NCBI GenBank assembly: GCA_009786275.1
Contig: WQTL01000512.1
Span: forward strand, 1-21,217
Reading direction: 5' to 3'
Length of the DNA stretch: 21,217 nucleotides
Source: Bacillota bacterium
Lineage (GTDB): Bacteria; Bacillota; Clostridia; Oscillospirales; Acutalibacteraceae
Shown: positions 14,071-20,563 of the stretch, piece by piece
Position numbering within the stretch: position 1 is the stretch's first letter
Layout of the letters: the number at the start of each line of letters is the position of its first letter
Translations under genes and position numbers: made by a program
The notes under the pieces: model-generated
Databases searched by the model: none
What the model saw: only the letters and a program-made list of their open reading frames with translations
Told to the model about the DNA's origin: nothing

Positions 14071-15056
14071 AAACCACCGTGGAAAGAATGCGGCAGGCCG
14101 AGCGCGAGCTGGAACAGAGGCGCTCGCAAGCCGAAAAAGAATTGCAGCGGCGCAGGCAGGCCGTGTATGAAAAAGTGCCCGCCCTTGCGGCGCTGGAACG
14201 GGAGATCGCGGAGAGCGGCGCGGCGGTGGTGGGCGCCATCGGCGCGGGGCAGGACGCATCGGGGTACCTCGCCTTGCTGGAAGAGCAAAATACCGCCGCC
14301 CAGGCCGAACAGGCCCGCCTGCTGCGCGAAAACGGCTTCGCGGCGGACTATTTGCAGCCGCAGTATAGCTGCGCCGAATGCCGCGACACGGGCTTCACGC
14401 GCGGCATGCGCTGCGACTGCTTCACAAAGCTGCTGCGCTCCCTGGCCTACCGGGAGCTGAGCATGGACACCCCCCTGGAGCGCTGCTCCTTCGAGTCCTT
14501 CCGGCTGGACTACTACGCCACGGCGCCGGACCCCGCCACCGGGGTGGTGCCGCGCGAGAACATGAAGGGCGTGCTGGACTATTGCACGAAGTATGCCGGG
14601 CGGTTCTCTCCGCGCGCGAAAAGCCTGCTCTTCACGGGGGACACGGGGCTGGGCAAGACGCACCTGTCCCTGGCCATCGCCCGGGCCGTGCTGGAGCAGG
14701 GCTATACGGTGATCTACGGCTCGGCGCAGAATTTGCTCAGCCGCCTGCAGCGCGAGCGCTTCGCCCCCTTCGGCGAGCAGGGCGACGCCACCGAGCGCAG
14801 CCTGCTCGAGTGCGACCTGCTCATCTTGGACGACCTGGGCGCGGAGCACTCCACGGCCTTCACCAAGTCGAGCATCTACAACATCGTCAACACCCGCATG
14901 ATGGCCTCCCAGCCGGTGATCGTCAGCACGAACCTGAGCGTCGCCCAGCTGGGCGGCGAATACGGCGAGCGCGTGGCCTCGCGGGTGCTGGGGACCTACA
15001 CGGTGCTGCGGTTCTTCGGCAGCGACGTAAGGCAGGCGAAGCTGGGCGGGAAATGA
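14067..15056 (+). CDS. dnaC: DnaC/DnaI-like AAA+ helicase loader
   Basis: The 329-residue ATPase should load the replicative DNA helicase, with the DnaD protein encoded upstream. It starts with a charged coiled coil (about 4-90, QAERELEQRRSQ), then a Cys cluster CAECRDTGF...RCDCF (Cys102, 105, 116, 118) likely binding zinc, as in DnaC/DnaI. The AAA+ core has Walker A GDTGLGKT (191-198), Walker B LLILDDLGAE (251-260), sensor 1 STN (287-289) and the arginine-finger candidate ERVASR (301-306). The ATG overlaps the esterase stop. A 139-bp inverted-repeat element begins six bases after its TGA. The symbol is used in the clostridial sense; dnaI would be the Bacillus name. Confidence 0.9.
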   Translation: MKTTVERMRQAERELEQRRSQAEKELQRRRQAVYEKVPALAALEREIAESGAAVVGAIGAGQDASGYLALLEEQNTAAQAEQARLLRENGFAADYLQPQYSCAECRDTGFTRGMRCDCFTKLLRSLAYRELSMDTPLERCSFESFRLDYYATAPDPATGVVPRENMKGVLDYCTKYAGRFSPRAKSLLFTGDTGLGKTHLSLAIARAVLEQGYTVIYGSAQNLLSRLQRERFAPFGEQGDATERSLLECDLLILDDLGAEHSTAFTKSSIYNIVNTRMMASQPVIVSTNLSVAQLGGEYGERVASRVLGTYTVLRFFGSDVRQAKLGGK

Positions 15057-15061
15057 GGGGT

Positions 15062-15200
15062 GTATAGTAACCGATGATTAACGCACATATGGGGGACGGC
15101 CTCCGGACGTCCCAAGCAAAAAGCTTTATTTCTAAGGCCCAGAGACGTCCGGAGGCCGTCCCCTACATAGTGCGCTGGCCTTAATCAGTGGTTACTATAC
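15062..15200 (+). repeat. 139-bp long inverted-repeat element (MITE-like)
   Basis: The ends GTATAGTAACC and GGTTACTATAC are perfect 11-base inverted repeats. Inside, tgattaa, cgcac and a 19-base match (gggacggcctccggacgtc and its complement) continue the inversion with small gaps; only about 30 bases in the middle are unpaired. There is no open reading frame. It could be a non-autonomous mobile element and would also act as a strong terminator-like hairpin behind dnaC. Confidence 0.75.
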
Positions 15201-15224
15201 CTTTTGGTATTTGTATTTGGAACA

Positions 15225-15279
15225 GGCGAATATCATTCGCCCCGGCGAAGTTCTTATAGGCGCCGAATATCATTCGGCG
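15225..15279 (+). repeat. Two similar small hairpins sharing CGAATATCATTCG
   Basis: Hairpin 1 pairs ggcgaat (15225-15231) with attcgcc (15235-15241); hairpin 2 pairs cgccgaat (15261-15268) with attcggcg (15272-15279). Both have the loop atc. They lie behind the end of the minus-strand membrane protein gene; neither has a T-tract, so they are not classical terminators. Confidence 0.65.
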
Positions 15280-15294
15280 TGGGGATAAAGGAAA

Positions 15295-15993
15295 TTATCC
15301 GTCCTGTTCGGCTTTCGGGCGGTCATATTCGGCGCGGAGGTCGGGGCTTAATTCGAGGGATGGTTTTTCGCGATGGCATTTGCAAAATCTGTCTTTCAGA
15401 ATGGCATGTACAATTTGCCCATAAGTAATTTTTTTGATTACGTTAAGCTTTTCCTCGTCTTTTTCATTCACGTGACCACTTATTTTTCTGAAAAAATCAT
15501 ATAGCAATTTGATGTAGACAAAAAGGCATACGATGCCCAAAATTATTCCACCGAAAAGAACGGCAAAGGACAAATCCTTATAACCGTGGTTATATAGCAA
15601 CGGAAACAGGCTAGCTGAAATCAAGAACAAATTAATTGCAGTTCCGCGAATAATTCTTTTTCTTGAAAGAGCAAATTCATAGTATGTTGCGTCATACCGT
15701 TCCTTAATGGCTTTGCTTGATTTTATTTCTTCTTTGATGAGAAAAACGCGTTTAGCCGTTCCCTCTGGCTTGTAAAAAAGGATATGGTCAAACATCCAAT
15801 CATACAAGCGATCAAAAATTAATCCCAGAACATAACAAAACCCAACGAGGATTACAGATACAGAAGTCATTGTAAGAGCAGTCTTTACAAGCGAAAGGAC
15901 TCTGTAGTCTATATTGGCGGCTATAGCAAATAGCCAAGCAATAACCTCCGCGCCGATAATGACATGCTCAATAAAAACTGATGTCGTTTTCAT
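15295..15993 (-). CDS. Membrane protein of unknown function behind guaB
   Basis: I do not recognise this 232-residue protein. Four predicted membrane segments lie at about 6-26, 38-60, 116-134 and 142-163, with a charged cytosolic-type loop (about 75-113) and a hydrophilic C-terminus with Cys204 and Cys206 (FCKCH). The coding sequence is markedly AT-rich compared with guaB and dnaC on either side, suggesting acquisition. The ATG at 15993 has a GGGGG site eight bases upstream. It begins 12 bases after the guaB stop and has no visible promoter of its own, so it is probably read through from guaB. Confidence 0.75.
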   Translation of the reverse strand: MKTTSVFIEHVIIGAEVIAWLFAIAANIDYRVLSLVKTALTMTSVSVILVGFCYVLGLIFDRLYDWMFDHILFYKPEGTAKRVFLIKEEIKSSKAIKERYDATYYEFALSRKRIIRGTAINLFLISASLFPLLYNHGYKDLSFAVLFGGIILGIVCLFVYIKLLYDFFRKISGHVNEKDEEKLNVIKKITYGQIVHAILKDRFCKCHREKPSLELSPDLRAEYDRPKAEQDG

Positions 15994-16005
15994 ATCATTT
16001 CCCCC

Positions 16006-17475
16006 TCACCCCGCACTGTAATTCGGCGCCTCCTTGGTAATAAACACATCGTGCGGGTGGCTTTCAATCAGCCCGGCGTTAGTGATGCGCACAAACTGCG
16101 CCTTGGTCTGCAGTTCCTTGATGGTCCTGCACCCGGTATAGCCCATCCCCGCGCGCAGCCCGCCCACCATCTGGAAGATGGTGTCGGCCAGGGGGCCCTT
16201 GAAGGGCACGCGGCCCTCCACGCCCTCGGGTACGAGCTTGCGGTTGTCCTCCTGGAAGTAGCGGTCGCCGGAGCCGTGGGCCTGGGCCATGGCCCCGATG
16301 GAGCCCATGCCGCGGTACACCTTGAACTGCCTGCCCTGGAAGATTTCCGTGCCGCCGGGGGATTCCTCGCAGCCGGCCACCAGGGAGCCGAGCATCACGC
16401 AGTTGGCCCCGGCCGCGATGGCCTTGACGATCTCGCCGGAGTATTTGATGCCGCCGTCGGCGATCACGGGCACGCCGTAGGGCGCGGCGGCGTTGGCGGC
16501 GTCGTAAATCGCGGTGATCTGCGGCACGCCGATGCCCGCCACCACGCGGGTGGTGCAGATGCTCCCCGGGCCGATGCCGACCTTCACGGTGTCGGCCCCG
16601 GCGGCGATGAGGGCCTTCGCGCCCTCGGCGGTGGCGATGTTCCCCGCGATGAGCGTAAGCCCCGGGAATTTGGCCTTGACTTTATCAACTGCGTTGAGAA
16701 TATTCCGGCTGTGGCCGTGGGCGCTGTCCAGCACGAAGGCGTCCGCGCCGTGGGAGGCCAGCTCCGCCGCGCGCTCGAGCATATCGCCCGTGACGCCCAG
16801 GGCCGCCGCGCACAGCAGCCGCCCGCCCGTGTCGCGCGCGGAATTGGGATATTGGGTGGCCTTCTCGATGTCCTTGATGGTGATCAGGCCCTGCAGGCGG
16901 CCCTCGCCGTCCACCAGGGGGAGCTTCTCGATCTTGTGCTTCATGAGGATGGCCTTGGCCTGCTCTAAAGTGGTGCCCACGTGGGAGGTCACAAGGCCCT
17001 CGCTGGTCATCACGTCGGCGATGGACACGCTGAAGTCCTCCAGGAATCTTAAATCCCGGTTGGTGAGGATGCCCACCAGCTTGCCCTCGGTACAGATGGG
17101 CACGCCGGAGATCTTGTAGTGCGCCATGAGGGCCTCGGCCTCGCGCACGGTGTTCTCGGGGGCCAGGAAGAAGGGGTTGACGATCACGCCGTTCTCGCTG
17201 CGTTTGACCTTGTCCACCTCGCCCGCCTGCTGCTCGATGGTCATGTTCTTGTGGATGACCCCGATGCCCCCCTCGCGCGCGATGGCGATGGCCATGCGGG
17301 ATTCCGTCACGGTATCCATGGCGGCGGTGAGGATGGGGGTGTTCAGCCGCAGCTTGCCGCTCAGCACCGTGCCGATTTCGGCCATGTTGGGCGTGAAGCC
17401 GCTTTCGCCGGGGACCAGCAGCACGTCGTCGAAGGTCAGGCCCTCTTTGGTGAATCTCTCTCCCGCACTTGTCAT
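16006..17475 (-). CDS. guaB: Inosine-5'-monophosphate dehydrogenase
   Basis: The enzyme oxidises IMP to XMP with NAD, the first committed step of GMP synthesis. In the 489-residue form the start LTFDDVLLVP (about 13-22), a pair of CBS domains (about 92-205), SAHGHS (251-256), the catalytic loop GPGSICTTR with Cys307, and the flap MGSIGAM (390-396) are present; length is normal. The ATG at 17475 is chosen over 17484 because the AGGAGG site is nine bases before the former but touches the latter. The gene has its own promoter. The product uses IMP, which the purO-like gene at the other end of the window would make. Confidence 0.97.
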   Translation of the reverse strand: MTSAGERFTKEGLTFDDVLLVPGESGFTPNMAEIGTVLSGKLRLNTPILTAAMDTVTESRMAIAIAREGGIGVIHKNMTIEQQAGEVDKVKRSENGVIVNPFFLAPENTVREAEALMAHYKISGVPICTEGKLVGILTNRDLRFLEDFSVSIADVMTSEGLVTSHVGTTLEQAKAILMKHKIEKLPLVDGEGRLQGLITIKDIEKATQYPNSARDTGGRLLCAAALGVTGDMLERAAELASHGADAFVLDSAHGHSRNILNAVDKVKAKFPGLTLIAGNIATAEGAKALIAAGADTVKVGIGPGSICTTRVVAGIGVPQITAIYDAANAAAPYGVPVIADGGIKYSGEIVKAIAAGANCVMLGSLVAGCEESPGGTEIFQGRQFKVYRGMGSIGAMAQAHGSGDRYFQEDNRKLVPEGVEGRVPFKGPLADTIFQMVGGLRAGMGYTGCRTIKELQTKAQFVRITNAGLIESHPHDVFITKEAPNYSAG

Positions 17476-17508
17476 CTGCGTCATCCTCCTGTAAATTATT
17501 TTCTTTGT

Positions 17509-17537
17509 ATGATAGCATACCGCGGAGGGAAATGCAA
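17509..17537 (-). promoter_or_regulatory. Promoter of guaB
   Basis: Minus-strand TTGCAT (17537-17532) and TATCAT (17514-17509), spacer 17. The same -35 variant TTGCAT is used by serC. No purine riboswitch is visible: the leader is only about 27 bases. Confidence 0.65.
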
Positions 17538-17559
17538 GGGGAATTTCAAAAAAATCCGC

Positions 17560-18132
17560 TTATTCATCCGTCGGGCGTACCGTTTTGCACGAGCCGACAA
17601 TTTCTTCCAAAACAGCTTTTTTCTCATCCCAGGCACTTGGGAAGCAGGTCTGTATGACGACCGCGAATTCGTCAGAATCATCGAATTCCACCAAAGAGAA
17701 GATGTAATAATTCTTCTGAACATCTTTTTCTCCCGCATAAACAACGGTCTTGATTCTTCTGCCGCCGTCAGCCGCGTCCTTGGTTTCTTCAACCAAACTG
17801 AAATTCTGTCTTTTTGACCGCAAGTCGTCAATCTGAAGCGCAAAAATATCCTCCGCGGTAGTGGCTTCCGCGATATCGCGCCTGTCAATTACGAAGACGC
17901 CCGTCACAAGGTCATCTTTTAAAGAAATGCATTGCAGATCATAGGGATTCTCTTTTTCGTTCAGTTTCCAGCCAGGGGGGAACGAAAAAGAGAACCGGTC
18001 AAGCGCGGTGAAAGCAGTCGGTCCCGCGGGAGGTTCCGCTGTGCAGCGCGAAAACGTCAGCACTGCAAATACAGCCAGAATGGCAGCGGCAATTTTTTTG
18101 GTGCTTGGCGGCAACGGTTTTTTTGGAGTCAT
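17560..18132 (-). CDS. Putative membrane-anchored or lipoprotein-like protein, possibly PsbP/DcrB-like fold
   Basis: The start at 18132 has AGGGGG eight bases upstream and gives a 190-residue protein; the open frame upstream crosses the promoter. It begins with a basic segment and a hydrophobic stretch (about 13-28) ending FSRC with Cys30. The Cys position fits a lipobox, but Arg before the Cys is unusual, so it may instead be a plain N-terminal anchor. The outer domain has FSFSFPPGWKLNEK and alternating strands, a pattern seen in PsbP- and DcrB-like proteins; this is only a resemblance. No catalytic residues are recognised. The gene is AT-richer than guaB downstream. Function unknown. Confidence 0.7.
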   Translation of the reverse strand: MTPKKPLPPSTKKIAAAILAVFAVLTFSRCTAEPPAGPTAFTALDRFSFSFPPGWKLNEKENPYDLQCISLKDDLVTGVFVIDRRDIAEATTAEDIFALQIDDLRSKRQNFSLVEETKDAADGGRRIKTVVYAGEKDVQKNYYIFSLVEFDDSDEFAVVIQTCFPSAWDEKKAVLEEIVGSCKTVRPTDE

Positions 18133-18181
18133 CTTGTCGTCCCCCTGAAAATATTTCTTTGTATCATAGCTCCACCCCAGC

Positions 18182-18210
18182 ATCATAGCATATTCCCGAA
18201 CGGTGCGCAA
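18182..18210 (-). promoter_or_regulatory. Promoter of the lipoprotein-like gene
   Basis: Minus-strand TTGCGC (18210-18205) and TATGAT (18187-18182), spacer 17. A second TATGAT lies at 18164-18169. The leader shares a stretch resembling that of guaB (GCTAT, then ATACAAAGAAA and a G-rich ribosome binding site). Confidence 0.5.
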
Positions 18211-18235
18211 GCAGATTTTTTCGCGGGCACACCGC

Positions 18236-18357
18236 AATTTAAAACCCTAACGCCCGAAGCGTGAGCTCCGGGCGTTAGGGTTGAAGGGTTTGTATGAAGC
18301 AAAATGGAGAAAGCAAAAATTATTTTGGAATCTGCGGAACCTCTTGGCCTCTTCGTT
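18236..18357 (-). ncRNA. Candidate small RNA of about 120 nt
   Basis: A perfect-consensus promoter (18364-18392) predicts transcription from about 18357; a strong hairpin at 18243-18282 with a short U-tract would end it near 18236. The intervening sequence has no ATG and no ribosome binding site in transcript orientation. It does not show the SRP RNA loop, tmRNA ends or an obvious 6S-like bubble. The strand is opposite to none of the neighbours; it lies between two minus-strand genes. The ends are predictions. Confidence 0.5.
18241..18282 (-). terminator. Strong hairpin terminator of the candidate small RNA
   Basis: A 14-bp perfect stem pairs 18243-18256 with 18269-18282 around a 12-base loop. 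On the minus strand the hairpin runs into TTTT then AAATT. It would also end read-through from the glycoside-hydrolase-like gene. Confidence 0.75.
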
Positions 18358-18363
18358 GGTCTT

Positions 18364-18392
18364 ATTATATCACCATTCCTTGCGCGTGTCAA
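18364..18392 (-). promoter_or_regulatory. Consensus promoter with no protein gene behind it
   Basis: Minus-strand TTGACA (18392-18387), 17-base spacer, TATAAT (18369-18364). This is as good a promoter as that of rplU, yet the next start codon on this strand lies beyond a strong terminator and another promoter. Confidence 0.8.
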
Positions 18393-18436
18393 GGCTTTTT
18401 TTAAAGTTTTAAAAATATTTCATATTCTGTCACATT

Positions 18437-20503
18437 TTACGCCTTAAAAACCCAGAATTCATTCAGCATCACGCCCACGTGCGGCTCGCTGAACTCCAGC
18501 GCAAGGCAGCCGTTCTCGAACACCGCGGCGGGCAGGCCGTAGGTGGCGGTGCGCAGGAAGCCGGGCCCGAGCATGGCTTCGTCGAAGGCGGGGTCGGGCG
18601 TGCCGCCGTAGGGCTTGCCGTGGTAGATCACGTGCCCGTTGGCGGTGATCTTATATTGGTCGGAGTTCCTGTCCCCCTCGCGGAACCAGGTCACGCGCAG
18701 CTTGTAGTCCCGCCCCGGGGCGAAGCCGCCCAGGCGGCACCGGAGCGTGAGGTTGTCGAACACCTGTAACGCGCAGATGGGCACGCTGCCGTCGTTGCAG
18801 TCGCGGTCCCCGTGGAAGTTCAGGTAGAACGTGCCCTCCTGCGGGCAGGCGAGGGTTTCACGCGCGTGCAGGGCGAAGGAGTAGTAGAACTCATCAGGCT
18901 CGACTTTGTTGCGCTTTAGGCTCTGCTCCAGCAGGCCGCGCTCTTTCTGGCGGCGCAGCCAGGGCAGGTCGGTGACGGGCCTGTCGATGGTGTCCAGGGT
19001 GCAGCCGCGCTCCCAGCTGCGGCCCAGGAAGTTGGCCACGTCCAGCTGGATGCCGATCTGCCCGAACAGCGTTTTCGCCAGGGGGAACAGCATGCCGCGC
19101 CCTGTAGGATATTGCGCGTCCCAGTCACCCCGGGCGATGGCCCGCAGCTCGAACAGGCGCTTTTGCCGCACATAGGAATCGCACTTCGCGCGGAAGAGCA
19201 GCAGGTTGAAGTGCCAGTTTTCGCTCAAGGACGGCGTTTTCGCCAATAGGTCCTCCCAGAGCGTCAGGCACAGGTCGATGCCAAAATTCTCCGCGGGGTC
19301 GCCCTGCCAGTTCTGCTCCAGCATCAAAATGCCGTCGGCGGCGCGCAGCGGGTCGGCCCCCCAGAGGAACAGCCGGGCGTAGTCCTCCAGGCTCTCGCGC
19401 AGCTCGATGCCGTCGCCGAACCAGTCCATGTCGCTCCAGAGCATCTTGTTCACGTCGTCGTTGACGCCCTCGGAGTAGCTCACCGAGCCGGACACGAAGC
19501 CCCGGGTTTGCCGGTGCAGCATCTGGAACTCCCGGGGGCGGGGATTCACGCTCTCTCTGCTCAAAGTTGAGGTCAGGGCGAAGTGCCAGTCGTCCAGGTT
19601 GTAGTGCACGGGGTATTCGCAGCGCACGTTGTGGGTGATGTCGGGGTACAGCCGCACGTCGTAGCGCGCGGGGGTGGCGCGGCGCAGGCCCTCGGGGCTG
19701 AAGGCGTGGTTGGGCCCCATGATCACGCCGTCGAGCCACTCTGGCAGTTTATCCAGCTCCGCCTTGAACTGCCCCGGCCACCAGGGGGATTCGTGGGGCA
19801 TCTGCGCGGAGATCCAGATCTTGGCGCCGGGGTGGGTCTCCTTCAGGAGCTTGCTGTACTGACCGCCGCGTTCGAACAGCTGGTCGGGCGGCAGGTTGCC
19901 GGGGTCGGAGCCCGGGATGAAGATGTAGTCCAGGCGCGGCATGGAGCGGAAGACGCGTTCGCGCTCGGCATAGGCCTCGGCCTCGGGCTGCTTTTCGTCG
20001 ATGGGGTACCACAGGCCGATGTCCATGTCCAGTTCCTCGCAGATGGCCGAGACGCGGGGCAGCAGCTCGTTGGGGGGCATGGGCATCAGGTCGCTTAAGT
20101 TCCCTCCCTCGTCGGGCACGTGCTCGGCGGTGTTGCAGCCGTAGAACATCATCTCCAGCTGGCAGCGGCGGAACTGCGCGGGGGTCCAGGCGTCGTAGGT
20201 GTTGTTGTTGCCCCGGTAGCCCAGCTGGTGGCCGCGTATGGGCTTGCGCGGGGCGTAGTCCCCGCTGATATCGCAGGTGAGGCGGGCCTCGCCGTCCGCG
20301 ATCTCGAGCTTGCGCAGCAGCCGCCCCAGCCCGAAGATGTGTCCGCGCCGCCCCCGCGCGGTGACGGTGACCTCGTCGCCGTTTTGCGTAATGACATAGC
20401 GATCCCTGTCCATGCCGGGGTCCCCGGCGAAAGTGACCTGCACCGGGCAGGCGCGGCCTCGTGCCTTGAACTCCTCCGCCAGAAGGTTTTGCATAAATTC
20501 CAT
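18437..20503 (-). CDS. Glycoside-hydrolase-like protein (GH20/GH67-like N-domain, family uncertain)
   Basis: This 688-residue protein has no signal peptide, so it should act on imported sugars in the cytoplasm. Residues about 30-80 (RYVITQNGDEVTVTARGRRG, HIFGLGRLLRKL) look like the zincin-like beta-hairpin domain that precedes GH20 hexosaminidase and alpha-glucuronidase barrels. A barrel-like region follows (about 92-400) with RGHQLGYRGNNNTYD, an acidic EHVPDEGG and SVSYSEGVNDDVNK; the acids in these segments are candidates for catalysis. The C-terminal third is helical, then a beta-rich module (about 560-688) that may bind sugar. I cannot assign it to one GH family. The ATG at 20503 has AAGGAG ten bases upstream; another ATG follows three codons later. 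Confidence 0.6.
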   Translation of the reverse strand: MEFMQNLLAEEFKARGRACPVQVTFAGDPGMDRDRYVITQNGDEVTVTARGRRGHIFGLGRLLRKLEIADGEARLTCDISGDYAPRKPIRGHQLGYRGNNNTYDAWTPAQFRRCQLEMMFYGCNTAEHVPDEGGNLSDLMPMPPNELLPRVSAICEELDMDIGLWYPIDEKQPEAEAYAERERVFRSMPRLDYIFIPGSDPGNLPPDQLFERGGQYSKLLKETHPGAKIWISAQMPHESPWWPGQFKAELDKLPEWLDGVIMGPNHAFSPEGLRRATPARYDVRLYPDITHNVRCEYPVHYNLDDWHFALTSTLSRESVNPRPREFQMLHRQTRGFVSGSVSYSEGVNDDVNKMLWSDMDWFGDGIELRESLEDYARLFLWGADPLRAADGILMLEQNWQGDPAENFGIDLCLTLWEDLLAKTPSLSENWHFNLLLFRAKCDSYVRQKRLFELRAIARGDWDAQYPTGRGMLFPLAKTLFGQIGIQLDVANFLGRSWERGCTLDTIDRPVTDLPWLRRQKERGLLEQSLKRNKVEPDEFYYSFALHARETLACPQEGTFYLNFHGDRDCNDGSVPICALQVFDNLTLRCRLGGFAPGRDYKLRVTWFREGDRNSDQYKITANGHVIYHGKPYGGTPDPAFDEAMLGPGFLRTATYGLPAAVFENGCLALEFSEPHVGVMLNEFWVFKA

Positions 20504-20532
20504 TTGACAAACGCTCCTTTATCCTGTATTAT
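20504..20532 (+). promoter_or_regulatory. Promoter of the C-terminal-truncated alpha/beta hydrolase gene
   Basis: TTGACA (20504-20509), spacer 17, TATTAT (20527-20532). The -35 box directly abuts the start codon of the divergent glycoside-hydrolase-like gene, so the promoter lies across that gene's ribosome binding site. Confidence 0.75.
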
Positions 20533-20563
20533 GTTTGTGATAAAAAATGTGGGAGGTCTCGCT

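Noticed and set aside
15062..15200. Complete insertion sequence
   Set aside because: The element is only 139 bases and encodes nothing; no transposase gene is present anywhere in the window.
16051..16968. 305-codon plus-strand frame opposite guaB
   Set aside because: guaB is full length with all active-site motifs; the antisense product is Gly/Ala/His-rich noise.
17476..17508. Purine riboswitch before guaB
   Set aside because: The leader between promoter and start codon is only about 27-34 bases, too short for an aptamer.
18236..18357. SRP RNA, tmRNA or 6S RNA
   Set aside because: The conserved SRP loop, the tRNA-like ends of tmRNA and the large symmetric bubble of 6S are not seen, and the size is too small for tmRNA and 6S.
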